Below, in pieces: positions 1-8,697 of a stretch of 64,000 nucleotides of DNA (positions are counted from its first letter, which is position 1; each line of letters starts with the position of its first letter). A model generated the notes under the pieces. That model did no database searches and was not told the origin of the DNA. It saw nothing but the letters and a program-made list of their open reading frames with translations. A program made the position numbers and the translations under genes. This stretch comes from Mesorhizobium sp. Root102 (GTDB taxonomy: Bacteria; Pseudomonadota; Alphaproteobacteria; Rhizobiales; Rhizobiaceae): NCBI RefSeq assembly GCF_001425625.1, contig NZ_LMCP01000023.1, forward strand, positions 125,428 to 189,427, read 5' to 3'.

Positions 1-2
1 CG

Positions 3-1496
3 GCCTTGCTGGGCGCTGCGCTAATCATATCCCCCTTCGTGATCTCTTTCGCCCAAAGCGCGGGCAACACCGTTCCGACAACCCAGACACCTGTCGCCGG
101 CATCACTGCGCCTAACGGTTCGTTCGCTCCCATCGTGGCCGCCGACAAGCCGGCCGTGGTCACGGTTACCACCGTCATGAAGGCGCAGCCGGAAAGCACC
201 GATGACGGCATGCCTCTCGGCAACTCGCCATTCGACGACTATTTCCGCCAGTTCTTCGGCGACAAGGGCAGGGCTGCTCCGCGCACGCCGCCGCAGGAAC
301 AGGCACAGCGGGCCGAGGCACTCGGCTCCGGCTTCATCGTCGCCTCCGATGGCACCATCGTCACCAACAATCACGTCATCGACGGCGCCTCTTCGATCAA
401 GGTGACGCTCGACGATGGCACCGAACTTCCCGCAACGCTCGTCGGCCGCGACGCCAAGAACGATCTCGCCGTGCTCAAGATCAAAGCCGGCAAGTCCCTG
501 CCGACGGTCAAATGGGGTGACTCCGACAAGTTGATGACCGGCGACCAGGTGCTGGCGATCGGCAATCCGTTCGGCATCGGCACCACGGTCACCGCAGGCA
601 TTGTTTCTGCACGCGGCCGCGACCTGCACAGCGGACCGTTTGACGACTTCATCCAGATCGACGCCCCGATCAATCACGGCAATTCCGGTGGTCCGCTGGT
701 CGATGTGAACGGCAATGTCGTCGGCATCAACGCGGCGATCTATTCGCCCAATGGCGGCAGCGTCGGCGTGGGCTTCGCCATTCCGTCGGATCAGGCCCAG
801 AAAGTGGTCGCCAAGCTGATGAAGGACGGCTCGATCCAGTACGGCTATCTCGGCGTCGAGATCCAGCCGGTGACGCCGGATGTGGCTAGCGCTATTGGGC
901 TAGATCATGCTGGCGGCGCGCTGGTTTCGCAGGTCAATGACGGCTCGCCGGCAGCCGGCGCCGGTGTCCAGACAGGCGACGTCATCACCAGCTTTGCTGG
1001 ACAGGACGTGAAGGATCCCAAGGACCTGTCGCGGGCGGTCGCCAATGTCGCGCCCGGCGCCCGGGAGACGCTGGTCGTTTGGCGCAAGGGCAGGGCGGTA
1101 CAGATTTCCGTCGCTGTCGGCCGCAACACCGACGATGTGAAGACCGCGTCGGCGGACGACGGTTCCGGCACGCCAAGCGCCGAGCAAGGCTCGCGCCTTC
1201 CGGCGATCGGGCTTGGCCTGATGGACATCACCCCTGACATCCGCGAGCAGATGAATCTCGCCGACAATCAGCACGGCGCGATGGTTGCCAGCGTCAATCC
1301 AGACAAGGCGGCCGCGGCATCCGGAATCCAGGCCGGCGACATCATAGTCGCCGTCAATCAGGTACCGGTGAAGAGCGCCAGGCAAGTGACGCAGGCGATC
1401 GCCCAGGCCGGCAAGTCCGGCCGCAAGTCTGTGCTTCTGCTGGTCGAGCGCGACGGCAGCCAGATCTATGTTGCGGTGCCTTTCGCCAACGGCTGA
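3..1496 (+). CDS. degP: DegP/HtrA (Do-family) periplasmic serine protease, 5' end cut by window
   Basis: Periplasmic serine protease/chaperone that degrades misfolded envelope proteins. The reading frame is open to the window edge. A TTG at 6 could serve as start, but the visible N-terminus is the hydrophobic part of a signal peptide, so the true start probably lies outside. Counting from 6, the trypsin-like triad is H123 (NNHVIDGA), D153 (KNDLAVLK) and S227 (GNSGGPL). Two PDZ domains follow, at about 280-370 and 400-490, giving the normal Do-type architecture and length. A linker rich in Gln/Arg/Pro lies before the protease domain at 85-105. The next gene starts 151 bases downstream, so co-transcription is uncertain. 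The family is certain; the exact paralogue (DegP, DegQ or MucD type) is not. Confidence 0.93.
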   Translation, partial: ALLGAALIISPFVISFAQSAGNTVPTTQTPVAGITAPNGSFAPIVAADKPAVVTVTTVMKAQPESTDDGMPLGNSPFDDYFRQFFGDKGRAAPRTPPQEQAQRAEALGSGFIVASDGTIVTNNHVIDGASSIKVTLDDGTELPATLVGRDAKNDLAVLKIKAGKSLPTVKWGDSDKLMTGDQVLAIGNPFGIGTTVTAGIVSARGRDLHSGPFDDFIQIDAPINHGNSGGPLVDVNGNVVGINAAIYSPNGGSVGVGFAIPSDQAQKVVAKLMKDGSIQYGYLGVEIQPVTPDVASAIGLDHAGGALVSQVNDGSPAAGAGVQTGDVITSFAGQDVKDPKDLSRAVANVAPGARETLVVWRKGRAVQISVAVGRNTDDVKTASADDGSGTPSAEQGSRLPAIGLGLMDITPDIREQMNLADNQHGAMVASVNPDKAAAASGIQAGDIIVAVNQVPVKSARQVTQAIAQAGKSGRKSVLLLVERDGSQIYVAVPFANG

Positions 1497-1647
1497 CATG
1501 TGGCGTTGACGTGAATGCAGGATCGGCAGGGCTCGTCGGTGACGATCCCCGCCGGCCTCTGCCCGTCAAGATTTCGGTTGCCCGCCACGACATCTTCAAG
1601 AACACTGCATCAGGCCGATGGTGGCTTGATGCAAGGGGATTGCCGCG

Positions 1648-2259
1648 ATGGTCACCCGGGGTTTCTCTTCAGGACGGCGCCCGCCAACCGATGGCGATGC
1701 GCGCATACCGCCCGGCCAATATCTCGAACAGGGTTTTCCAGTGCTGTCGGCCGGCCCAACGCCGCGTGTGCGCATCGAGGATTGGTCTTTCACCCTGAAG
1801 CATGGGCCACGCCCGATCAAGACATGGAACTGGGCCGAGTTCAACGCGCTGCCGTTGACCAAGATGACGCGCGACATCCATTGCGTGACCGCATGGACCA
1901 AGTTCGACACGCCGTGGCAGGGTGTGTTGGTCGACGATATCCTTGCCGACGCGGGGTTGGAGCCGCCGACCGGCTTCACGCTGGCGCACGCGTTCGATGG
2001 TTACACGACCAATGTGCCGGTCAAGGATCTCACCGCCGGCAAGGCCATGGTGGCGCTGCTTTACGAAGGTAAGCCGATCACGCCGGACCATGGTGGCCCG
2101 GCAAGACTGCTAGTGCCGCATCTCTATTTCTGGAAGTCGGCCAAATGGCTGAACGGCCTGCAATTCACCACGCACGACGAACCCGGTTTCTGGGAATTGC
2201 GCGGCTACCACATCTACGGCGATCCGTGGCGCGAACAGCGCTACAAGGACGATCCATGA
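1648..2259 (+). CDS. Sulfite-oxidase-like molybdopterin oxidoreductase (short, cytosolic)
   Basis: A 203-residue protein of the oxidoreductase molybdopterin-binding (SUOX/YedY fold) family. The predicted Mo ligand is C79 in the segment DIHCVTAWTKFD, and the conserved GGPARLLVPHLYFWKSAKW region follows. It lacks the Tat signal of periplasmic YedY/MsrP and the dimerisation domain of true sulfite oxidases, so it is a minimal cytosolic form. The start is chosen because GGGGA lies about nine bases before the ATG. Its stop overlaps the start of the flavin reductase next door (ATGA at 2256-2259), so the two should be translated together and probably form an electron-transfer pair. The substrate is unknown; sulfite or another S- or N-oxide are guesses. 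Confidence 0.85.
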   Translation: MVTRGFSSGRRPPTDGDARIPPGQYLEQGFPVLSAGPTPRVRIEDWSFTLKHGPRPIKTWNWAEFNALPLTKMTRDIHCVTAWTKFDTPWQGVLVDDILADAGLEPPTGFTLAHAFDGYTTNVPVKDLTAGKAMVALLYEGKPITPDHGGPARLLVPHLYFWKSAKWLNGLQFTTHDEPGFWELRGYHIYGDPWREQRYKDDP

Positions 2260-3002
2260 GCGATGCAGCGGCAGTGCAATCGCCTTGGCAGACAGTCAGG
2301 ATTGTCCGCATCGAAAAGCGCACGCCGCGTGCCACCAGCTTCTTCTTCCAGCCGTCTCGGCCCTTTGCCTATCGCGCCGGGCAGCATGTCGACGTCAGGC
2401 TGACGGCGCCCGACGGCTATCAGGCGCGCCGCTCCTATTCCATCGCCTCCGCACCCGAAACGAACGATGTGATCGAACTGGCGATTGAAAAACTCGACGA
2501 CGGTGAGGTTTCGCCCTTCTTCCACGAGGTCGCGGCAATTGGCGACGAAATCGAACTGCGCGGACCGCTCGGCGGGCATTTCGTCTGGCCAGAAGATGAG
2601 AATGGCCCGCTTGTGCTGGTCGGCGGCGGTTCGGGCGTCGTTCCCTTGATGTCGATGGTCCGCCATCGCGCCGCGCAGAATTCGAGCGTGCCCGTCGTCC
2701 TGGTCTTTTCAGCTCGGGTCTGGGACGAAGTGATCTTTCGTGACGAACTGATCACCCTCGATGATCGCCAGCACGGCTTCGATCTGGTGCTGACGCTGAC
2801 GCGCGAGGCCGCACGCCGTCCCGCCGATTATTCGCGGCGGGTGGACGTCGCGATGATGGCGCAAGCGATGGCGCGGCTGCCCGAGCCGCCCGGTCTCGCC
2901 TTTGTCTGCGGGTCCAATGCGTTCGTTTCCGCCGCCGCCCAGGCGCTGATCGATGCCGGTGTTGCGGCGCAAAACATTCGGACCGAACGGTACGGAGTTT
3001 GA
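2256..3002 (+). CDS. Ferredoxin-NADP reductase-type FAD oxidoreductase
   Basis: A 248-residue flavoprotein reductase of the FNR superfamily. An N-terminal beta-barrel FAD domain carries the RSYS motif at 59-62, and a C-terminal NAD(P)-binding domain carries GGGSGVVP at 123-130 and a VCGSN motif near 215. There is no ferredoxin or haem domain. The open frame extends further upstream, but the ATG at 2256 overlaps the stop of the molybdoprotein as ATGA, so it is taken as the start. The natural inference is that it moves electrons between NAD(P)H and the adjacent molybdenum enzyme. Family assignment is firm; the partnership is inferred from the overlap. Confidence 0.87.
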   Translation: MSDAAAVQSPWQTVRIVRIEKRTPRATSFFFQPSRPFAYRAGQHVDVRLTAPDGYQARRSYSIASAPETNDVIELAIEKLDDGEVSPFFHEVAAIGDEIELRGPLGGHFVWPEDENGPLVLVGGGSGVVPLMSMVRHRAAQNSSVPVVLVFSARVWDEVIFRDELITLDDRQHGFDLVLTLTREAARRPADYSRRVDVAMMAQAMARLPEPPGLAFVCGSNAFVSAAAQALIDAGVAAQNIRTERYGV

Positions 3003-3023
3003 ACGAACGCCGCCTTTCGCTCT

Positions 3024-4499
3024 TCAGCCAATCGGCGAGAAATCCGCCGACAACAGCTGGAAAGGCAAGGCGCCATAGGCAGCCACCGTGGCCTCGTCGT
3101 TCCATTCACGAAACTGGCGCGACGGTCGCGCTTCGAGCGTCAGGGCATTCCGCGCGCCGTCGAGCTTCACCTTGCCGCGAAAATGCAGCACGCGTTCCTT
3201 GCCGGATCGGCTGATGGCCATGGCGCGCAGCCGAGCGATATGGTCGTCACCGGCATTGATTTCCATTTCGATACGGCGTCGGACCGGCGGAACACTGATC
3301 CTGACGGTGATATCAAGCATCATGTCGCCGGTCGTTTGCGGACAGGCGATGGCCTGCGAAAACGCCAATGGCGCCGGTGCGGCTTGCGGTTTGCGCGCGG
3401 CCGATCTGCCGCGCCAGGCCTTGGCGGGCGGCTCCTGTTGCAACCGGCCCTTCTTCCGCTTCAGGCGCAATTGCTTGGCAAGCCCGCGCGACAGCCAGAC
3501 AAGGCCGCCGAAATCCGTGCGCGGCTTGGCCTGCAGAACCGACGACCAACGCGACAGGCCAGCCCGGTCTGCCATCTCGAAGATCCTGGCCAATGTCGAC
3601 TCGGGCACAGCAACGCCGATCTCAAACGCCAGATAGGACAATGCCACCGCCGCCGGAACGGCCAGGCCGCGTCTGCCGACGATGTCTAGGAACACGTCCC
3701 AGTCGACGTCTCCGCCATGGATGGCGACCGCGCAATCGACAAGCCAGTCGCTATGGGTGTGGGCATCGAGGCCGCCATGGGCGATGGCCAGGGCCATGCG
3801 ATCGGCCGGCGACGGCACGAAGACCGCGACGCCGCTGAATTCGGCCGGGATCGCCCGTTGCCAGATCGCCAGATCGTCTTCCGCGCTTGCCTGCGACCCG
3901 TCATAGCCGAGCTGGTGCAGGTCGATGTCGCCGAAACGGCCCTTGAAGAAATTCATCGACCGCAGCGACGCCAACCGGGTTCGCAGATATTGCGCGCTGA
4001 CGCCCGAGGCGATCTGCCAGTCGCGATCACACAGGATGTCGAAGGCGGCAGCCATGTCGCGCGGGCGCACCAGTATGTCGATGTCGTGCGCCACCCGGCC
4101 ACGCTGCGCCGACGCATTCAAGGCAACGCGGCTGGCGCCCTTTATCAGCATGATGTCGGCGCCACCGTCGGCCATTGCCTTCAGCGCCGGCTCGCCCTCG
4201 CGCATCGCCATGCGCGACTTGGTCCACAGCATCTTCTGCAGGCCGACAAGGCGCGGATAGGCGGAATGGCCGGCAAGCTTTCTGCCGAACCTGTCGGAGA
4301 TGGCAGCGAGCAACCGGTGTTCCCTAAACGAGACAAGGTCGATGTCGTTCTCGTCCAGCCAGCGCGCGGCGCAGCCAGCGGCTGCGTCTTCATCGGAGAG
4401 CAGCGCCGCCTTGAGCAACTGGTCGAGCTGGCCGGTCGGCCAGGACCAACCATAATCCGGGAAGCGACGCCCGATACGGCGAACGGGCCTGGCTTTCAA
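3024..4499 (-). CDS. Nucleotidyltransferase-like protein (NTP_transf_5 type) with extra C-terminal domain
   Basis: A 491-residue protein, last gene of a five-gene minus-strand unit. Residues about 115-145 carry the nucleotidyltransferase signature: LIKG at 118-121 followed by HDIDILV at 138-144, whose two Asp residues would bind metal. This is the pattern of the uncharacterised NTP_transf_5 group found in some RiPP and polysaccharide clusters. Beyond about residue 360 the protein continues with a basic linker and a beta-rich C-terminal region of about 110 residues that I do not recognise. It starts with TTG at 4499, overlapping the stop of the preceding glycosyltransferase (TTGA, 4496-4499). 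It may add a nucleotidyl group to a sugar, lipid or peptide; no substrate can be read from the sequence. Confidence 0.72.
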   Translation of the reverse strand: MKARPVRRIGRRFPDYGWSWPTGQLDQLLKAALLSDEDAAAGCAARWLDENDIDLVSFREHRLLAAISDRFGRKLAGHSAYPRLVGLQKMLWTKSRMAMREGEPALKAMADGGADIMLIKGASRVALNASAQRGRVAHDIDILVRPRDMAAAFDILCDRDWQIASGVSAQYLRTRLASLRSMNFFKGRFGDIDLHQLGYDGSQASAEDDLAIWQRAIPAEFSGVAVFVPSPADRMALAIAHGGLDAHTHSDWLVDCAVAIHGGDVDWDVFLDIVGRRGLAVPAAVALSYLAFEIGVAVPESTLARIFEMADRAGLSRWSSVLQAKPRTDFGGLVWLSRGLAKQLRLKRKKGRLQQEPPAKAWRGRSAARKPQAAPAPLAFSQAIACPQTTGDMMLDITVRISVPPVRRRIEMEINAGDDHIARLRAMAISRSGKERVLHFRGKVKLDGARNALTLEARPSRQFREWNDEATVAAYGALPFQLLSADFSPIG

Positions 4500-5173
4500 C
4501 TGGAGCCCGCCTTGTTTTGAGCTCGCCGCTGCATGGCGAGCCTTGCCACCTGGAGGTAGCCGCGGTCGCGCTCCGGGTCGCGGCCATAGGAAAGGCTGCC
4601 CGGCCTGATGCGGCGCAATGCAAGCATGTCGTCGAGCATGGCAAGGACAAAGCCTGCCTCACGAACCCGGGCGATCCAGTCGATCATCTCGCCGCGGCCG
4701 CCGGGTGGGTCGATGATGGGACCGACGGTCAGCACCACCTCCTGGCGGATCATCATCGTCGTGCGCGACCAGCCCGCCACACTGGCCGCCTCGGGCAAAT
4801 CGGGCCTGTCACCGCGAAACGTCCGCCAGTGCGTAAAAACGCCCGCTGTTGCGGGATGACGGTTGAGATAGCCCAGCTGCTTTTCGATCTTGTCCGCCAG
4901 CCACAGGTCGTCGGCATCGAGCGTCGCGACGAACGGAGTCGAGAGTGCGGCAAAACCCTTGGTTGTGGCGCTTCCGGGCCCCGCATTCTCTTGCCGCAGC
5001 ACCGTTACCGGCAGGTTCATCGCGTCGATCACGGCAGCCGTATCGTCGGTCGAACCGTCATCGACCACGACGATAGCCTCCGCCTTTACCGTCTGGGCCA
5101 GAACGGAGTTCAGGGCCGCGCCTATGGTGGCGGCCGCGTTCAAAGCCGGAATGACGACGCCGTAGCCTGCCAT
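4496..5173 (-). CDS. Family 2 glycosyltransferase (second of pair)
   Basis: A 225-residue GT-A-fold glycosyltransferase. The nucleotide-sugar site is marked by VVVDDGSTDD at 35-44 and the metal-binding DADD at 86-89. It is soluble with no membrane segment and short for GT2, ending soon after the acceptor region. An in-frame ATG exists at 5188, but the ATG at 5173 overlaps the stop of the upstream glycosyltransferase as TAATG, so 5173 is preferred. It is related in motif and size to its neighbour but not a close copy. The unit suggests successive sugar additions to one acceptor. Donor and acceptor are unknown. Confidence 0.85.
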   Translation of the reverse strand: MAGYGVVIPALNAAATIGAALNSVLAQTVKAEAIVVVDDGSTDDTAAVIDAMNLPVTVLRQENAGPGSATTKGFAALSTPFVATLDADDLWLADKIEKQLGYLNRHPATAGVFTHWRTFRGDRPDLPEAASVAGWSRTTMMIRQEVVLTVGPIIDPPGGRGEMIDWIARVREAGFVLAMLDDMLALRRIRPGSLSYGRDPERDRGYLQVARLAMQRRAQNKAGSS

Positions 5174-5925
5174 TACGGGAATCGCCACTGCGCGAGATCC
5201 TTGACGTCGAAGATTCCCTCCACTGGGCGCAAGCTGGGGTCGGCCCTGCGACGCTTCATCGATTTGTGAATGGCGCGCATGAACTCGCGAAAGGGCACAT
5301 CGGCTTCCTTGGTCATGTTGCCGGGATGACGCCGGTAATAGAGAGCCACCGTATCGGGCATAACGTATTTTGCTTGGCTCTCAAAGATACGCAACAGATA
5401 GTCGGTGTCCTCGGCCTGTTTGAAATCCTCGTCGAAGCCACCGGTGCGCTCGATGAGGTCTCGCGCAAAGATTCCGGCTGACAGGTGGATCCCTCGGACG
5501 GTGATGGAGTGGCTGTCGGCGGCTGGTTCCAGCGTCTCGCCATCTATCTTGTCCACCAGCGTCATGCGCGAATAGGTCAGGTCGAGGCCGGGATCCTCTT
5601 CGAAGCAGGCGAGATCCGCCGTGAAGCGCCCCATCGGGGAGATGTCGTCCGAATCGAGAAACGACACCAGGCGCGTCTGCGGCAGCAACTGTTTCAGCCC
5701 GGCATTGCGCGCCTTGGTGACGCCCATGTTGGATTGCCGGAACAGGCGGATGCAGGGGGTCTCGCGCATCATCGAGCGCACGGCCTCCACTGAGCCGTCG
5801 GTCGAGCCGTCATCGATGACGATAATGTCGAGATCGGCGGCATCACGCTGCCGCACGAGCGAGCGCAATGCAGAAACCACATAGCGCTCGCGATTGTAGA
5901 CAGGCATTATCACGCTCAGTTTCAC
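5173..5925 (-). CDS. Family 2 glycosyltransferase (first of pair)
   Basis: A 250-residue GT2 enzyme: SVIMPVYNRERY at 4-15, IDDGSTDGS at 37-45 and the metal site LDSDD at 90-94, typical of inverting glycosyltransferases. The open frame runs about 200 codons further upstream, but that part is out-of-frame sequence of the kinase gene. A GTG at 5925 overlaps the kinase stop (GTGA, 5922-5925) and gives a protein that begins exactly at the family's first strand. It overlaps the next glycosyltransferase by one base. No membrane segment is visible, so it is a cytoplasmic enzyme. Confidence 0.87.
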   Translation of the reverse strand: MKLSVIMPVYNRERYVVSALRSLVRQRDAADLDIIVIDDGSTDGSVEAVRSMMRETPCIRLFRQSNMGVTKARNAGLKQLLPQTRLVSFLDSDDISPMGRFTADLACFEEDPGLDLTYSRMTLVDKIDGETLEPAADSHSITVRGIHLSAGIFARDLIERTGGFDEDFKQAEDTDYLLRIFESQAKYVMPDTVALYYRRHPGNMTKEADVPFREFMRAIHKSMKRRRADPSLRPVEGIFDVKDLAQWRFP

Positions 5926-6971
5926 GAAGCGCCCCGCGCGAGAAAGTCCGCAATCGTGCCGGCTATCTCCTGTGGCTGCGTTCCCAGCGACAGACGGTAG
6001 CATGGCAGCAGGCGGGTCAGGTCGCTGAAGAAGCGAAAGCCGCTTTCCCGCTCGCCCGGCATCTGCGCTATCCCGGACGGCGCCAAGGCAATCATGGCAT
6101 CCCTGCGCGATACCGGCATGATCGAACTTGCCCCGCCCCCGCCGATATGTGGCACCACCAGCGCAACGATGTCCAGAGTTGCAGGCACCGGCTGAGGCGC
6201 AATATCGGCAATGTGAAAAGTATGTTTGCCTTGCCAGTTGAGCGGACCATGGGCCGGCAGCCGGTGCGTGAGTCCAAGCCGAGAAAACCCTTGGGGATCC
6301 TGCTTGAGCGTCGAAAACAGCGGGCTGGCACTCACGCCGTTGGCGAGATCGATCAGCACATAATCGTCGCCGACGCTGTCCAGCCCATTGAGGAGGCCGG
6401 CAGCGACGGTCCCGGATTTCCCAGCGCCGCCCGCGCCGGCCAGCAGAACGCCCTTGCCATTGGCGCCGAGCGTGCCGGCATGGGCAAGGCGCATGCCGCG
6501 CGCCGCATACTCCCAGTGCAGGAAGGCCCGTAGCGGCGCTCCCGGCTCCCACGGTGGAAAGGCGTCAGTCGAGGCCATCAATTGCACGCCAACGCGACGT
6601 TGCGGATCGTAGAACTGCCAGAAGTCGAGATCGTGAAAATGGTGGCCACGCAACCCGATCTCGGCGAGCCGCTTGGCAAAGCCGTGCTCGGTGAAATGCG
6701 CGTCGCCCCACTTGGCCGGCTCGGGGATGCCGGGGATGCCTGGATGAACAATGAAAATGCGGCAACTGGACGTTTCAGGTTGATCGTCCCTGGTCTCGAC
6801 CAAAGCATGGCCGAGCGCATCCGCCAGCACGCCAGGGCCGAGATGCGCGGTAAGCTCCAGCCGGGGCAGGCGGATCTTGCGCACGACTGGATTGTACGCG
6901 GCCGCGCGTTCAGCGGCGGCGATGAGATGCCGGGCGTAATCCGGCAAGGTTTCGAGAGTGACGCGCGACAT
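5922..6971 (-). CDS. HPr kinase-like (HprK-related) serine kinase
   Basis: A 349-residue protein with a P-loop GAGGAGKS at about 179-186, followed by a VGDDY acidic segment, as in the C-terminal kinase domain of HprK and its many standalone relatives. The N-terminal 150 residues do not resemble the HprK regulatory domain, so it is unlikely to phosphorylate HPr. Relatives occur beside PqqD-like proteins in RiPP and cell-surface clusters; one characterised type phosphorylates the last serine of lasso peptides. The frame opens at a TTG (7004), but the ATG at 6971 is a more usual start. The downstream glycosyltransferase overlaps it by four bases. Substrate unknown. Confidence 0.78.
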   Translation of the reverse strand: MSRVTLETLPDYARHLIAAAERAAAYNPVVRKIRLPRLELTAHLGPGVLADALGHALVETRDDQPETSSCRIFIVHPGIPGIPEPAKWGDAHFTEHGFAKRLAEIGLRGHHFHDLDFWQFYDPQRRVGVQLMASTDAFPPWEPGAPLRAFLHWEYAARGMRLAHAGTLGANGKGVLLAGAGGAGKSGTVAAGLLNGLDSVGDDYVLIDLANGVSASPLFSTLKQDPQGFSRLGLTHRLPAHGPLNWQGKHTFHIADIAPQPVPATLDIVALVVPHIGGGGASSIMPVSRRDAMIALAPSGIAQMPGERESGFRFFSDLTRLLPCYRLSLGTQPQEIAGTIADFLARGAS

Positions 6972-7015
6972 GGCCAAGTCCAGCGCCCTTCTATCGCGGT
7001 GCAACCGGCGGCTCG

Positions 7016-7444
7016 TCAGGATGCCTGTTTGACCGCCGGCCAGCCAACCGGCTCCTCGACTTCATGGATAGGATCCACGACGATCAGGTCGGCGAGGTCG
7101 TCGTGGACATTCACGGTGAGCGGCTCGCTCGTGGCGGCAAGCTCGGCAAGCAATTCGTCAGGCAGCGGCTGCGGCGGCGCATCCAGGCCAACCAGCAGCC
7201 CCAGCTCGAGCAATTGCGATACGAAGCCTTCGAGTTCAGCCGGGCCAATCGTCGAGGCGCCAGCGGTCAGCCCGATCAGAGCCTGGGCATCGACGCCGGA
7301 CGATAGCGCCTGCCAGATCCTGCTGCCCGAATCGGAAAATCCGAAGTACTTCCCGCTCGAAAGATCGAGCACGACGGCTTCGCCGTCGAAGGATTCAAAG
7401 ACAATGTCCTTGCTCGAAATCGCGTATACATCGGTATGACGCAT
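7016..7444 (-). CDS. PqqD-family (RRE-like) peptide-binding protein
   Basis: A 142-residue protein. Its first 90 residues match the PqqD fold pattern: a short beta strand, then VVLDLSSGKYFGFSDSG, then a helical segment ending in a hydrophobic LLELGLLVG strand. PqqD domains are peptide-recognition elements that hand precursor peptides to tailoring enzymes. The C-terminal 50 residues are acidic and end in a His/Glu-rich stretch without known motifs. The ATG at 7444 is chosen over an upstream start because it begins the conserved core. It is first in the unit with the kinase, two glycosyltransferases and nucleotidyltransferase. I found no convincing precursor peptide in the 120 bases upstream. 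Confidence 0.75.
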   Translation of the reverse strand: MRHTDVYAISSKDIVFESFDGEAVVLDLSSGKYFGFSDSGSRIWQALSSGVDAQALIGLTAGASTIGPAELEGFVSQLLELGLLVGLDAPPQPLPDELLAELAATSEPLTVNVHDDLADLIVVDPIHEVEEPVGWPAVKQAS

Positions 7445-7564
7445 TGCTCTTGACCCCCATAGCTGCGCGAGCAATCGTCGGTCGGCGCGGTCGCTCAGCT
7501 CATAAGGCCTGTAAACACTCGATTCTTTCTTGGCAAGCCAACGCGCGCGGCGGCTCCAAGCGGA

Positions 7565-8665
7565 TCACGCCTCGATTTCGAGCGCCGAAAGCGGTTTTGA
7601 GCAACAGGCGAGGATAAAACCGTCGTCGATTTCGTGATCGAGGATACCACCATTGTGGCTCATCTCGACGTTGCCCGCGACCTTCCTCACCTTGCAGGTG
7701 CCGCACAGGCCGAACTCGCATGCGGCGGGAATCCGCACGCCCGAGGCCCGTGCTGTCTGCAGCACCGTCTGGCCGGCGACGCATTCGGCGTCGACATCCG
7801 AAAGCGCGAAACGGATCGGCGTCGCGGCTTCGGCGACAATGGCGGCACCGTTTTCAGCCGGCGACGCGAATGGCGCCGGGATTTCTTCCACGACAGGCGC
7901 CGCAAAGCTCTCCTGATGATATTTCGTCATGTCGAAGCCGGCTGAGTCCAGCATGCCGCGCACGGCGCGCATGAAGGGATCGGGGCCGCAGCAGAAGATT
8001 TCGCGCTCGCGGAAATCGGGCGCCAGCAGTGGCAGCCGGATCGCGTCGATGCGGCCCATATGGCCGAACCAGCCCTCGCGGCTCGACCGCTCCTCGATCA
8101 TGAAGCCGAGCGACAGGCCGGGCATACGGCTGCCGAGCAGTTCGAGTTCCTTGCGGAAAATGATCTCTTCCGGGCGGCGTGCGCAGTTGACGAAGCCGAC
8201 ATCGGTCCATGGCGCGCAGTCATTCAGCCAGCGCAGCATCGACATCATCGGTGTCACGCCGGAGCCTGCCGAAATGAACAGATACTTGGCCGCCGGGTGG
8301 CTGTGCAGCGAAAAATCACCGGTCGGCCCATAGGCCTTGACGTGCGACCCGGGCGTCAGATGATCGAACATCCAGCGCGTGCCGATGCTGCCGGCCTGCG
8401 CCTTCACTGTCACCGCGATCGAGAACGGCCGCGATGGCGAGGACGACAGCGTGTAGGTGCGCATCAGCGGCCCGTCGGCGGTCGGCAGTTCCAGCGTCAC
8501 GAACTGGCCGGGCTTGTAGCGGAACCAGGTCTGGTTGTCGGAGCGGAAGGTGAAGGTCTTAACGTCAGGCGCTTCGTCGCTGACGCCGATCACTTCCAGC
8601 ACCTGCAGCCTGTCGTTCCACGGCGTCATCTGGTCGAGATGGCGATAGAGGCCAAGATCCGTCAT
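7565..8665 (-). CDS. gbcB: Glycine betaine monooxygenase reductase subunit (FNR + 2Fe-2S ferredoxin)
   Basis: A 366-residue reductase that passes electrons from NAD(P)H to a Rieske oxygenase. Domains in order: an FAD domain with RTYTLSSSPSRPF near 80-95; an NAD-binding domain with GSGVTPMMSM near 150 and FCCGPDPFM near 250; and a C-terminal plant-type ferredoxin with CEFGLCGTC and a final Cys (ACC) for the 2Fe-2S cluster. A purine-rich AAGAGG sits nine bases before the ATG at 8665, favouring it over the ATG at 8674. It lies 71 bases after gbcA on the same strand with a repeat hairpin between. Fusion of reductase and ferredoxin with the Rieske subunit upstream is the gbcAB arrangement. Substrate assignment rests on family resemblance. 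Confidence 0.85.
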   Translation of the reverse strand: MTDLGLYRHLDQMTPWNDRLQVLEVIGVSDEAPDVKTFTFRSDNQTWFRYKPGQFVTLELPTADGPLMRTYTLSSSPSRPFSIAVTVKAQAGSIGTRWMFDHLTPGSHVKAYGPTGDFSLHSHPAAKYLFISAGSGVTPMMSMLRWLNDCAPWTDVGFVNCARRPEEIIFRKELELLGSRMPGLSLGFMIEERSSREGWFGHMGRIDAIRLPLLAPDFREREIFCCGPDPFMRAVRGMLDSAGFDMTKYHQESFAAPVVEEIPAPFASPAENGAAIVAEAATPIRFALSDVDAECVAGQTVLQTARASGVRIPAACEFGLCGTCKVRKVAGNVEMSHNGGILDHEIDDGFILACCSKPLSALEIEA

Positions 8666-8697
8666 CGCATTCATCCTCTTGTCCCTTTTGTTTTGTG

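Noticed and set aside
1511..2072. Plus-strand frames between the protease and molybdoenzyme genes
   Set aside because: They overlap the molybdoenzyme in another frame and have no family resemblance or ribosome-binding site.
5926..6552. N-terminal extension of the first glycosyltransferase
   Set aside because: Out-of-frame sequence of the kinase gene, Arg- and Cys-rich; the GTG at 5925 fits the family start and the overlap.
3024..7444. Lasso-peptide cluster
   Set aside because: No asparagine-synthetase-like cyclase, no transglutaminase-like protease and no precursor, so the resemblance is limited to tailoring genes.
7445..7564. Possible RiPP precursor upstream of the PqqD-like gene
   Set aside because: Only a 21-codon frame overlapping the PqqD gene was found, without leader-like or core-like features.
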